From the NCBI GenBank assembly GCA_019925095.2, contig CM034392.1, positions 5,716,887 to 5,780,886 of the forward strand: a stretch of 64,000 nucleotides of DNA. Reading direction: 5' to 3'. Position 1 is the stretch's first letter, and each line of letters starts with the position of its first letter. This stretch comes from Dendrolimus kikuchii (taxonomy: Eukaryota > Arthropoda > Insecta > Lepidoptera > Lasiocampidae). Made by a program: the position numbers and the translations under genes. This document shows positions 22,678 to 37,600 of this stretch, one piece after another. A model generated the notes under the pieces. That model searched no databases and was not told the origin of the DNA. It saw nothing but the letters and a program-made list of their open reading frames with translations.

Positions 22678-25600
22678 GTAAGTTTTTTAATATATTTTCT
22701 ATATATCGTTTTTCCTTAGAAGATCATCTTTGTACACAACATACAAGATTTTTGCAATGAATTACACTATTTAATTTTTTTTTAATGTCTTAGACAACTT
22801 AAACCAGTTCTAAAGTTAGATATTATAGAAAATGTTTTTATAATAACAACATATATTAATTTTATATTAATAATTAATTTATTTTTTATATTAATTATCT
22901 AAATTCTAAAGACACAATTTAACTAAATTTGTATCCAAAAATTTATCTAGTAAGATAACACGGTATAATTTTTAGGATTTCATAGCAATTTTAGCAAAGA
23001 CGTAGTTGTTGCGGTTTTTGTCTGTCCACTCGTTTGAACGATTGTCTTCGTTTGTACAGTATCTCGATAACTAGTGTGCCTATATAGATAAAATTTCACA
23101 GGTAAGTAACTATACTTATAGACTACTATATAGTAGTATTAGATAATGGCGTAGGTAAGGTAAGCAACCAAAAAATAAGCATGGTTGCCATACGTTTAAC
23201 AGAGCGTTGAAAATAATTATTTTTGTGAATATTTTTCAACAATTTTTTATAAATTTTAATGACTTTTTCTTTAAGTCAATTACAATAAATGAGAAAGATA
23301 CTTATATAACACTTAAAAAAATAAAAAGTGTGTCCCGAGTTTGTGATTTTTGAACTAGACCTACTATAGTGGAAACTTCTAAAAGTAATTGAGTTTGTAG
23401 ACTTTCAAAATTACCTAATTTCAAGGAAAATATGCTTTGATTCAGTCAATAGTTTTTGTAAGATATTTTTGGTTAAATGCATTTTTGTCATTTCGTAACC
23501 AAATAACGAAACTGGGTGTTTGTTACCTCCAGTCGCGGATCTTGACTTTTTTCGAGGGGCGGAGGCAAAAACTGAAAAATGCCCTCCCCGCTCGCCTATA
23601 TCTTTACCTTAATCATCATCATCATTTCAACCATGAGACGCCCACTGATGGATACACATGTGTCTTTGGTCTTTGACCACCTATGCCTATTCGCCCCGCG
23701 AATTATGTGCTGAAAGTAAAGTGTACAGGACGTCTCTGAGGTCAAAGTTGCGTTAACGCAGAATTGTCCACAGCAAAGATCCGGCCTTGGTTACCTCCGC
23801 GGAATCCTTCATAATTCGTGGACTGCTACGCCCCTGCCAAATTTAGAGCATGTTATAAATTCTTATATCTGATAACGAATTTTTATTTAATCACCACGTG
23901 AATGATACTAAGAGTGCTCTTGACTAAATTATCTTTGAAAGAATGGTCTGTCTGTTTTGGTTCCTTCCATTGCCTAAATACGACTATATTTTCATGAACG
24001 AGTTGTTGTGCATATATAATCATATCTAATATGAAAATATACAATGTACCTATACACAAATCATAAATAGATCACTCTAAGCAAACATTTTTAACCAACT
24101 TTAAAAAAGGAGGAGATTTTTAATTCGTCGTGTAACTATTTTTTTATGTGTGTTCAGATATATATTTGTTTTTTCTGAACCAATTTTGATAATTCTTTAT
24201 GTGTTGGATTCAGAATAGTTTCATAATGCTTGCATATAAATTTCATTCCTATTAGACTTTGGCTTTCGAAGATATAGCAGAAAATTTCTGAGAATCAAAT
24301 AGAAAACGTATTGAAATATTTACGTTATTAAATATTAATGTCGTAAACTTAAGTTACGTTAGGTTTTTAGTTACTTTTGAAGTCTATTTTTTATGTCAGT
24401 TCGTTTGTAGGCTAAACTCTGGAACTACCTATTTTTATAATGAGTTTAATACATTGTTTGGGAGTCAAAGTCAAATACTACGTCTATTACGAAAACTATA
24501 CCTAAACATTAAGGTTGTTATGAATAAGAATTTAATCATTAATATGTCATGTTTTTTCTTATTCTATTTTATTTTATAAGGGGCAATGAGTGTTGCCACC
24601 TCCGTAAACATATATACATATATATTATAATACTAATTAAACATAAATCACATTTCTTTAAAATACCTACTTACATTACATACAGCACATGACTTTATCT
24701 TGCTGAGATAAGACAGAGGCCAAGATAGTGTTATGTGTTTTTAGATTTATGATGGGTCCACTTTCTCTTTCTCTTATCCCATCACGGTCCTATTCCATCA
24801 CCTATATTGGGAGGGACTAGTGTCTCCTATCCTCTGCTGTTTTGTCACCTCTATCCTATCACTTCTATCTCATCACATCTATCCTATCTCCTCTATTCTA
24901 TCCTAGAGGCCGACAATGCGTTGGCGCCATCCTTGGTTTTTCAAAAGTCTATAGGCGACTGTAACCACTTTACTTGAGGTGGGACATAAATAACACTCCA
25001 TGGTTAAAGTTGTCATAGCTCACAGACTAACACACTCGCGTCTTAGATAACTTGGGTTCGAATCATTTTATTTGAAGACATTGGTTTTCTAAAGTTGTTT
25101 GATCTAATGCGCACATTTTTACCATTACCACGTGCAAGAACGTATTCTAGTGAAACTGGCACATCTCGGTAAGTAATGTATCAAAGATCCAACCTGCCTA
25201 GGACGAGTGTGGCGGGTATATTCTCTCATTGACATAAAAGTGGGGAGGCTCGAGCCCAGCTGAAATCACTTTATCTTTAAGTTGGTTATCGTGTCATATT
25301 AGTCAATAACATAACTGCGTAAAAACCACAAAAATGTAAATGGTTGATTTTCTTGAATCCCGAAAATAATAAATCAATATTGGTGTTTTAATCACTCCAC
25401 ATCGCATCTAACTGTAGTCAAATTAGCCCCTAATTGTTTGACCACTGTTATAGTTCCCAGCACGATACTTGAGCGCTCACCTTAGCCCACGGACAATGAT
25501 ATTGCGATTATTTTTCGAAGTAGGAGGTATTGTCTCTTTCCAGTAAAGAGAATCTTGTTGGCTATGCTTAATGTGTAAAGCGGTTTCTAGTATTCCGCCA

Positions 25601-28600
25601 ACCGCTCAAGATCCCTGCTAACTTGCTTGAAATTATACATGACCACTAACTTTATTGTCTTTCCGTCGGTTCTAGATATTAATAAGCTCATTAATGGTCG
25701 CTTCCTATATCGTGCTGAACGTTCATTTGCCTTACTATCGATTAAAATTTGACATAAGCTCCACACAAGTAATATCATAATTCAAACGATGGTAAGGCAT
25801 GCATAGTAAGATATAGGTACCGGCCATTAAACAAATGGCTTCCGTATGTCTGGGGAAATTGATACATCCACTACGCTAGTCTGTGGATTGCAAAGTTTCA
25901 TACATCAGTTAATCTCGAAAGGTAGATTTTTACAAGGTTTTCATTTTGATCATTTTATTCAATTAACCCCTTTCATCCATTTTATTCCGCTGTCACGTGG
26001 TATTTTTAAAAACGGTTATTACACGATGACTATAATTATAATTAACTAGCTGACCCGGCGAACTTCGTACCGCCATATTGTCTGAATTCCTAAAAGACTT
26101 TGTTTCATGACACAAAAACAAAATCGGTCCAGGTGATTAGGAGGATTCTAGAACTTGATCTTAGCGCCACCCATCTTAAACCATCCCGGGACCCACCCAC
26201 TCAAGCACACACACACAAAATTTCATCAAAATCGGTAAAGTCGTTCTCAAGTTATGCGCGTACATACATTTCTATGATTCATTTTTATATATAAGAGAAA
26301 TTAATGACCCTTTTAGTTGTTTTTTTGTCACTTCGTCCGAAAGTTTGACTAGAATAGAATATCTAATTCTAGTTTAATATATAGTATAGTTTAATTTATT
26401 TATAATTTAGTTTATTTTAAATATTTTGTTGTAATTTTTAACGAATATGCCATTAAAATGCTTAGTTATATTAAATTAAACAAATAAATAATTATTTTTA
26501 GCGATATTATTGATCTACTTGCAAACTTATATTCAATTTTGTCAAGTTTTCTGTCCTGTCCGTCAAGTCCAGCTTTCTGATCATGGCATCAACGAATTTC
26601 TCGAAAATTAAATAACAAATAGGTTCCAAAACAACTCAACAGATTTCAACTAATTTGATTTTCGGGTGTTCTATTCCTATACCTTGGAAGGTATACAAGA
26701 TATTAATGTAAAGTCGAACTTCCACGCACAGCTAGTGCTAAATATGCACGAAATTCGACCCAGATAATTAGATTGTCCAAATATTCCACAACCATCACAT
26801 ACACACTATAAGAACGTATGATTATTTACATTTAAATTGTTCAAATAACTATGTAAACAGTGTTATTATAGGAACTGGATTTTTATGTGAATTTCTTTTA
26901 ATTTATTCAATTATATACTATTAAGACAAGGCACTGGTCAAGTATTTTAAAGGACGGCACTTAACATTGATATTATTTATTGCCCAGATACGGAGGCCCT
27001 TGTTTAGCTAATGAGATTTAAAATGTCGCTAGGTAACTTAATTTGTGGCGGAAGGAATATTGAATCGTGTTTTATATAAATAAATTAAGCTGTACAATGT
27101 ACCCAACCTAAACAAGTAACGCTTATATTATGGATGAGGTATAAGGGCTGAATGCAAAGGGGCTACCGACCACAGACACTAGTGGCGACCACATGCTACC
27201 GCGCGAACAAAAGTGACGTATCGTCGCTACCAACCACATGTGTTCGGCGAGTCCCTGCAAAACCTTTGAAAAAGCGTGTGAACTGCTTGCCGCTGGCCAC
27301 CGGTTGCTATGGCTAGCGGCCCGTTTACGCCCAGCCTAAGATGAGAGGAGTGTGAGCACTTTGCAGGCCTCACATCCAGCAGTAGAAGCAGACAGTTATT
27401 ATAATATTTAGCTTTAGCATGTAAAAACCGTTGAATACAATCCCTACTGGGTTTATGGGGTATAGTTTCTCATAACTAAGTCGCAAATTGCCTAGCTTAG
27501 GTAAACCATATACAATATGTTTTATTCAAAAGACGTTATCACCATTTTAACGTTAGATCCTGCATCCATTTTAGAGCCTAGGGTCCCATTACTTACTCGT
27601 TCTCTGCCATAATGCAAATTCTGAGACAATAAGAGATACTTAAGTACTGTGCGGAATGGAAATAAAAATAAAATAATCTATAACGCTTTTATCGAGTTGT
27701 AAAGTTGGCATGGACCGAAATTTGTTCAAATTCAAATTCAAAAGTTTTTATTCATTATAAATTCCACTGGAGAACACTTTTTGAAGATCATACATATAAG
27801 TTAAAATTTAATTTTACTTCCTATTCTATGTACACGAGCAGAAAAAGCGGCAATAAACTTCCCAACAACTCTAGCTAAATATTGTTTTTCTTTATATTTC
27901 TTATTTTATTTATATCTCAAGTTCTCTTTTTTTTATAAGTTTTATACAGAAGTATGTTACAGAACTAGTTTATGAAGAATTAATGGAGTTGTAGCAAACA
28001 GTGCATACTCAATAAAACCAAGACACAATAAAAGGAAAGAAAAATATTATTACAGTTATATTAATGACATGACCTACTAAAATGTTATGCTGCAATAATG
28101 TATCCATAAATTCCTTACAAGAGGTTGGAGCGAGCTGCTATGTAAATGAATTTTTGTCTTTTAAGTATTCTTCAACAGTGTAGTATCCCTTTTTTAGCAA
28201 GATGATTTTTAATTTGGTTTTAAAAGCAAATATAACATTTCACTCGGAATCTTATTGAAGAAGCGTATACCAATAAATTGTCAGTTTTCTAAAGACATCG
28301 TCGTACCAACATAGGCGATGATTGCGCTCTTTGACTGTTAGGTGATTTGAAGGCTGCTGTGGATGCGGGAGGACCAGATGTGCTTCTCTAGCGGGACTAC
28401 ACATTCATCGTAGTATATTCTCCGTGACACGTAGCTCTTTTTAGTTTCGTTTAAGCACAGCCATATAAAAATATATGTGTAAGGATAGATTTATAGAACT
28501 GCTCTTTCAGTTTAGTCGTCATTTTTGTAATTTTCTATGAGGGAAACGAAATAAAAGTTTTACAACGAAATTTGCAGACTTACTTTCCACTAGCGATTAG

Positions 28601-31600
28601 AAGGCTGGTTCATATTTCCCAGGGAATTAGCACAACAGTGTGGGGGGGATGTAGCCAGCCTTCCCCTATTAGGGCACGCCTTCCCCTGGCAGCGATTTCT
28701 CACGTAGTCTATAATTACTACTTGTAATTTAGTTAATTTTTAGATTTTTTTAGGGGAGAAACATGGGTATATAATAACATTTTAAGTGTTCGTAATAAAA
28801 ATGTTGCCCATCTTGAGATACTAGGCTATTTAGTCTCGGTTCCAGCAATTTCACGAAATTAACGAAACAGTAACAATACAGTCGCATGATACTAGTAAAA
28901 TTAGATGCCAAGGCTATATTCTCGACAGCCATTATTGGCTGGTCGACCGAAATAGGCGAAACTGGTTCTATAATGTTCCGGAGTTTTGGAGTCAGAGACT
29001 TGACGTAGCCGAAATTCTTGTTAAGGTTTAAACTTGCTACAAAGTTAACTGGTATATTACACTAGTATTACGAAATTGTCTTTAGGTTTAAATAATTGGT
29101 AAACATCGTTATTGGACATGGTAGCTTAAGGCTCCTATTGCTGCAAAAGGTTGAAAGTGGGGTGCAAGCGGAACTATTTGGTGATAATTATTATTACTGA
29201 CCAATAGTTTACTAAAAATATCCTAAATCGACGTGCTATAATAATATGTGTCCAAGTTATGGAATGAACTCCCTCCCGCGGTTTTCCCAGAGCGCTACAA
29301 TATGGGGCTTTCAAAAAGGGCGTAAACAGATACCTACAGTTTCAACGAGGTAGGCAACGCATCGTCTCCCTTAGTGTTGCAGATGTCCATGGGCGACGGT
29401 AGTCACCTATCACCAGGTGGTCCGTTTGCCAGTTTGTCTTCAAGCAAACATAAAAAAAACAACATGAAACTTAGCGTGGTTTTCTGTATTTTTTGGTAAT
29501 AGTTATTTTTACTTGAAAAAATTCACCAAACGACGTCCAAATTATTGACTTGGAACCATTTTACTCCTTCCATTTTTATCAAAATAGGATAACAAAAATA
29601 TCTACATCAACATCTTTATAAAACAGACATAAATAACTTGGTTTTATTATTTTTGAAAAAAGTACTTTATTTTATTCACAATGTAATAATAAAGCATCTG
29701 AAAAACGACCGCGTTTATGGAATCCCCGCTTTGGTCTGAAAAATAAGTACCAAAAAATACTCATGACGTTGGCGTTATTACAAGCCTTAAGGAAATTAGG
29801 GCAAATATAGCGACGATGCCGTGGGAATGAGATATTTGTACCAAATGAAACAGTTCCTAGTAACACTCCTTTGTAGTGTAAGTACAGATGGTAGAACATA
29901 AGACAGAAGTTGGGTAATTTTGGGTGGAATTCAGCTTTTAAATTTATACGAACAATACCGCGTGGAAAGACAACAAGAAAGCAATAAAATGTGTAACCAT
30001 TTTATATATATATACAATACTAGGTATGTATAGATATATATATGTGTATGTAAGTTTATGTATGTATATCAGTATGTAGTATATAATGTAATATTTTTTT
30101 CAGTGAGTACTTTTATGTAATAACTTTAATGTACACAACCGTGCCTCTTGTTTTCCCTCTTTCGCTAGACCCTTAGGTTTGCTGGAAGAAAACTCTTTTT
30201 AGGGTTAAGCTCGCCTTTGTGCATCATCACTATTTTGTAGTTGTTTTTGTAACTATTTTGTATACAATAAAGAACAAAGAACCATTTAATGCTTAAATAT
30301 TCCGCTATAAAGCTGCCATTATTGTTGTCCTAATATTCGAAAGCCTTTTCTAAATGTTTCGAATAGAATAAATTATATTAAAATGTATATTAGTTGAAGT
30401 TTTCTTGTTTTGTTAATAAAATATTTGTAAAATGAATAATGAATTGTCGGAAGCTGATCTCAGCCTTTTTGGTTGGCTTTCTCAAATTTATTTGAAGGGT
30501 TGTTGTGTGCTTTGCCGTTTTATTTTCAAAACTCGTGTTAATTGAAATAGAAATGAACAGTGCAACAGGTGCAGGACTTTGTTTGTTTTTAGCCAAGAAT
30601 TGTGTGTTTTTTGATGACAAATTAAATGTTATTTGTAGAGTGAAATAGGTTATTTAGAGCATATTTATTTGGTTATAGTTAAAGAACCACAATTTCTCTC
30701 TCTAGGTCCTTTTTTCGTTTGGTGTCTTTTTATTTTAAAACTGGGATATGCCCCGACTTCGTCTACTTTTGACTTGAAATTCTCGCGGGACTCCCGGGAC
30801 ACAAAGTATCGCAGCATGGTACCGCCAAGTGACCTTTCTTCGGCCTATACAAACTTTTCTTCTATTAATTTAAATTCTTCCTTTAAACCTGACGGTATGT
30901 TCCCTTTTTCGCACGCACGTCTTTCATTGTCATGTCATCAATAAAATAAATTAAATACGCTCCGCACATTGTAAATATGTACCATAAAATTACTTAATAT
31001 TAAAACATATATAATGATATAAATAGCACCGCACCGCTTTAAAATATATAAATACAGTTCATGGTATCATTGTTAATAAATATCACATAAACATATTACA
31101 TAAAATAAACAATATTGTAAAACTTATACATCCAAAATTATAAGTGACCAGCGAAGTGAAGTGAGGAGCTGTAGAGCAGTGAGTCACCTAAATTACATTC
31201 CAGGTACGTGCGTGCTCTTCCTCCCATACTTTCCTCTTCCAAATTGTCCCACACTTTCTTGTGCATAATGTGACACAGTTCGCTTATTATAAACTCAGCG
31301 CCGCCATAACACAGTATTTAAAAAAAAATGTAAGACATCGTTATAGTGGAAACTGTGCCGGAATAAGCTAATTTTTATTAACCTGAACGACTTCAAACCG
31401 CTCCGGGAAAATTCCCTCGGGATTCCCGGGATAAAAAGTAGTGTAGATTTTAAGTCTAAGAATTAGCTGGCGATCATAGAAAACCGCATCGAAATCGGCC
31501 TAGTACTTTTACGTGCATCCCTAACAATCAGACAAACCGATAAACAGACAAAAAAAAATTAAATAGCTTCAATGTACAGACACGGCATGTTTAGAATTTA

Positions 31601-34600
31601 ATAATATTATATATTATTTTTAATTTTAGATATTCATGAACTTTTGATAATACATTGTGAATAAGAAGACAGAAAAGAAATTGTACAAAGCTGTATATAT
31701 TTTTCGCCAAACGTAGCGTAGGACGCCCGCCAGCCCGATGGATCGACGATCTGCGCAATATCGCCGGTAGGGGATGATGGATGAGGAAGACGGGAGACCG
31801 GGATATGTGGCGTGTACTTGGGGAGGCCTACGTCAAGCAGTGGACAGAGATTGGCTGAAGAGAGAGAGATATATATTTAATGCGAGCTGTAAAAGTGTCG
31901 AAAATAGATCTTAGAAAGTAAATGACTATAAATTGTTTATATACCGTTATAAAATAAATATAATAACATAGATTTTAGCAGAGAACGAACTCAAATATAT
32001 GCCAAATTTAAATATTTGAAAAAGATTACAATTACGCAGTTTTACTGCATTATTATGTAACGTCATATAGATTACACATTCCTGCCAAATTTCATTGATA
32101 TAAACAATAGTTTCTGAGAAACATGGTGATGGGTTACAATGACAGACGGACAACATGAAGGATAATAGGATTAACAAAAAGATTCTGCTTTTACCAAAAT
32201 GACTACCGAACCATAAAAAGTGTTGAATGTTCCAATCTAAAGCTTCTAGCTGTATTCTAGAACAAATCTATTAAGGAGGAAACCGACGCGCGACGCGACG
32301 CTATGTTTGATAAGCTATCTAATTAAAAAAGTATTTATGGACTGACGAAGCGTCACGTGTTCTATATTTAAATTTTATTAATCCTGGTAATTTATTTGAT
32401 TTTTGTTATTCCGACGTTTTTTTTTATTATGTATACAAGTCGCGAAACCTTAAGAAAATGGTTGTTAATCCTTTCATAATTTACTAACGTTTTCCCCGCG
32501 GCTATGCCGCGTGGTGAAAACTCTTAAATAAGCTCTATGTTACTTACATAAAAACTTAATTAGGTAGTTTTTTAAATATGTGTACAAACATTCAATGAAA
32601 AATTCTGTAACTGATGATGAAAATCGCTTAAAAATCAATAACTACATTATAATATGCGCATAGGTTTTATGAAAATATTTAAGGTCAATAACATAATTAA
32701 TAACCGTATCACATCACAAATATCGCATTAAACTCATCGCTATCTATCTCTCATCTGTATGCACTCGTCAATAACATTAACCCAGAAGGAAAAGTGGCTT
32801 AAGCTAAAAACATAGATAAAACTTACATAGCTAAAAATCCCATGAACTAAACTTTCATTTTCATGTTTTAAAGAATGTATAATAACAAGCAAAGCAACTA
32901 AATACCTATGGATGGTAAACTAAAAAAAAAAAACTCATGACATATGAATGATTTCTAATGTGAATCTATTATTTTAAATAACATATTTGTTTAAAGGAAG
33001 TTATATTCTGTAATTTTTTGAACCTGAAACGGTTTCTTCTTAAATTCTGTTAAACACTTCTTTAAATATGAATTTGTTTGTGGACTGTGAATATTTTAAT
33101 CATAAAAGAAAACTGCACGTGCGTAATATATGATGATTTTAATAGCAATGGAGGGAAAAAAATATACAGATAAAAGAAAAAAAAACTTCGTTCTAAATTC
33201 AAATATTTAGTATTGGTGGCCAGTACTATGCCACACTGAAGTAATAAATACTTTTTGTTGGAGATTCCAACAAATTCTCTACATAACAGAGAAAGTAAGT
33301 CGATATACACAACTGCCCACCATAATATAAAGGCGAGTAAATTCCAACCTGCTTTGAAGTAACACATTCAATGACATATTTTGTTTATGACACGTTAATA
33401 TTTTTTAATGAATTGAGAAACGCGATTGTAACGCCATCGTTTTGGTAATCCGTCTATTCTAAGGTAATGACGTTATTTATTGGAATAAAATATATCCTAA
33501 GTGTTAACTCGGGTTATAAGCCAGCACTATGGCGAGTTTCATTCATATCCGTTCAGTAGTTTTCAAAAAAGATACTCTTTTTCGCTATGAATAAAAGTAT
33601 CCTAAGTTATGCCCCGGGATATAAGCTAACTCTATGTCGAGTTTCATTTAAATTTCTTTCAGTAGCTTTCACGTGATGCTCTAACACACAGACAGGCAAA
33701 AAGTCTAAAAATTATATTTTCGGACTCTGCTGGTCCGAATTAGACCCCATGATTTTTTTCACATTTTTTAAGGGCATTGTACAAACCAGCGTCGCGCCGT
33801 TCTTATCGTCGATGATTCCATACTAACAGATGGTTTAGAACCGCTTAGCCTTCGGAGAGACTTCGCATCCCTCTGCGTTTTCTACCGCCTGTATTACGGG
33901 GAGCGTTTGATCTGGTGCCAACGCCTCACTTCTACAACCGTACTGCTCGCTAGCGACGGGATATTCACCCCCATTTCCTTGAGCTCCCACGCTCAACTAC
34001 ACAACGGTTTTCTTGATCTGGAGTGAACTTCCCGCCACGGCTTTCCTCATGCGTTATGATATGGGTTTTTTTAAGAAGGGCATTATAAAATTTCTTAGAA
34101 GTCGGTAACGCGGTGGCAGCACCCCTTGTGTTGCAAACGTCTATAGGCGACGGTAACCGCTTTCCAACAGGTGGACTGTCTGCCCTTTTACCTACTACAG
34201 GCAATAAAAAAAAAACAAACTTAAACCATTTACAGATTTATTATATAAGAAAAGTTTTGATTGAAGCCACAATTTAAAGTCATCCTAAGTTGTTGACCCA
34301 TATTTCACGGCCGACTAATTGCCTTCAACTCGATTCGATCGGTCATTTCCTGTCTACACCACCAGGACCAACGTACCATAGATATTTATTCAGACACAAT
34401 GGGCAAATATCTTTCGACCTTTATAAATATATATTATATAAACTATTTTGTTTTAGTGGAAACTTCATTGATATTTATATATTAATTATTATATATTTCC
34501 CAAATAAATAAATTACTATATTGATGGAAGAACCGTAACCCGTAATCATTTATACATTTATTAATATTTCTAAAAGGTCGGCAACGTGTTGGCGACCAGG

Positions 34601-37600
34601 GGTGTTGCCAACGTATTACAAATATTCAGTCTTAGAATTTTTATCTTCTCTCATTTAACTTTTAATTGTCATATAAAGTGGAAACTTCTAAACAAACTGG
34701 GATTGTAGACATTAAAATATTCTTTCAACTAAAATTGGTTTTAACAATATCCGTTGGGTTATTATTAAGATATGTACGTAATAAAAAAAATATCTATTAT
34801 GTATACAAGTCGCGAAAACTTAAGAAAATATTAAGATATGTACGATTAAGGATCTACTACCTAACTGGAGTCCACCATCTGGCTCACGCATTACCACATT
34901 TTTGAAGATATAAATTCATAGTATTTACATACGCCAAATCCGTATTACACAAAACTTAATAAAACAAAATTACGAATGTTTCATAATAAAATCATTTTGA
35001 TTCACATAAGATTTCATACATAAAAAATGTTTTTTGCACAAGAATAATTTTTTATATATAGAATTGTATCATCCCTTTCACCAAAAACGTCTAGATCAGC
35101 CGGTTCGGCGGCGGAAACAGCTGGATCGCTATAGCGGTGCAAACATGCAATCCTCAGTGAGAGTAGGAACCCTAATATGTTTGTGCCGTTTGCTGTCGAG
35201 ACGCTTGGATCGTGAGGTCCTCAGGCCATGAGCCTCTATCAAAATTTATCGAAACGACTCATTGACTCTACACATGATTAGAAGGCTGGTGCCTACATCG
35301 AGTAACGGATCGGTATGGCGATCCAGCGAGGAAACGTAGCCAGCCTAAGGTGCCCACACCTTACCCATAGAAGACGGCGATCTAGGCTCAGTATTCTACA
35401 TATAGTCTTCAGGGAGTATGGGTAGAATACTATACAAATAAGTTTGCTTTTATTGTATTAGATTATTTATAAATTTCTTCATTGTACTAAGTACTAAATA
35501 TAAATTAAAGAATAACAAAAATGTATGTCTGTATTTTTTGATTAAGTTTTGTGTAATACGGATTTGTCGCATGTTAATTCTATGAAGTTATATCTTAAAG
35601 AATGTGGTAATACGGGAGCGAGATATTGAATTCCATTTAGGTAGGCCCTGAAATGCTTATTGTCGTTGTTATGAAAACATTGGATGCTTCTCGATTCTAC
35701 GGTACCATTCATTGACTTAACCAATTTATTTAAATAAAAAAGCGGAAATTTCCATAATATGTTACACAATAATTTTTAAGTATACGTAAGGTGTAATGAC
35801 GCAGGCTAAAAAGTTTAATGACACGTGTTATAGCTGTCTTTTTTTTAGATATATATATTGAGCCAAGGTTTATTTATCCAGGCACAGCGAAAGGTTCCGT
35901 GGGAACGATGGTCCACTGTTTTGATTATTTAACTGCGAAACCTTAAAAAACGTAACCAAACACCCTATGTCTCAAAAACGACTTCAAATATTATGTTGAC
36001 AAAACAGATTTCTTTGAAATTACTTTTCTAGTTCTACTAACATAAATTTCTTTAGAATTTGATTAAGGAGACCAAAAGCCGGTAAGACCCATACGAGTGC
36101 GGTTGACTACCGTATGCAGCAGACCATGAAGTATTAAACCTTTATATTGGATCTCCGTACTGAAATTGATGCTGATTGTACATCCATTAATAATACGATG
36201 GACACAGGTTCTAGGAGTCATATCTATCCGGACTTACCTACCACTAGTCGATGAGGCGTATCACACAAAAACAGTGCAAGTGGGTAGATCCTGTCCTTGC
36301 TATCATAATACAGTTCAAAGCCCTCGGTCATATTTTAATATTTCGTCATGTAAAATTAGTTTCGTAAATTTTATCATCATCATCATCAGAGATTATCTGT
36401 TGAAAACTTGATCATAAAAAAAACGGTCAAGTACGTTTCACTCTACGCACAATAAAGGGTTTCGTAGTGGTGTCCACTGCTTTTGTCATTTGGTTAGAAA
36501 ATGTTGAAATAGTCATTTAACCTAAAACAGCTCATATCTCATAAATTACTCAACAGAACTTGCTAAAATCAGTTAGACGATGATTTAGGCTCAGTATTCT
36601 ACTTATAGTCTTGAGGGACTATGGGTAGAATACAATATAAATAAGTTTTCTTTTATTGTATTGGATTATTTGTTCTAAATATATGTATGTACACATACTT
36701 ATATTATTGCATTTATTATTGCCCAAATGCTGCTACCATATTGACATTTTTCTCTATAGCTTTTGCTCTATGAGGATGAGTCAGGGAAAATAATTCTTCT
36801 TCCATTAGATCAGGGTAGATAATTATTGAAACCAAAAAAAATAATAGTAGGATGATACCCATCGGAAAAGGAAGAGAATATAGCAAAAATGAAAGGAAAA
36901 ATAATTTACGAGCGATGTGAGGTAGGGAAGTGGAAGGGGGTGAGTTTTAAGGGTGAAGAACGATTTATCTCGATGTCCGGCAAAACTACAAATCCTATGG
37001 AAAAAAGTTAAATGGCAAAATTGTAGGTAATAAAAAGATCTACAGCTTTTCACATAACCTCAAAATTTATGTGAAAAAATCAAATAACCAAGCTTTTGGT
37101 TTTTTATTTTTATCTTTTACAAACAAATTGTTTTTCACCAAATTTGGTGATACCTTACCTTTTTATGTCCCAAACACACTGTAATTTTTTTGATTTAAAA
37201 TAATCTCGCGTCACAATACTAGCTTTTTAAAAAAGTCGGTTAGCTTTTTGTTTATTGAAATCTCAACTTTCTGAAGGTGTAAAAAAATATACAAATTTAC
37301 TATGGTAAATTTTCTGCCATTTACCATAGTAATGTATATATTTTTACTGCGGGTTTAAGAGTGACCTCCTCGCATATTTACGTAAAAATAAAACTAATTA
37401 CAGAACTGTATTTTTATGACTTCTCTTATTTATAAATCTTTGCCGAGTGAAATTGTATAATGTGCCTGCAATGTGGTCATGGCTGACCAAAAAGATAATT
37501 TATATACCTACTGTGAATGAATTCCTTAAAAGAATTCTTGTCTTTATTACCTAACTCTTTGTAATTAAATTAACTTATGTAACTATGAGATTTCTACTTA

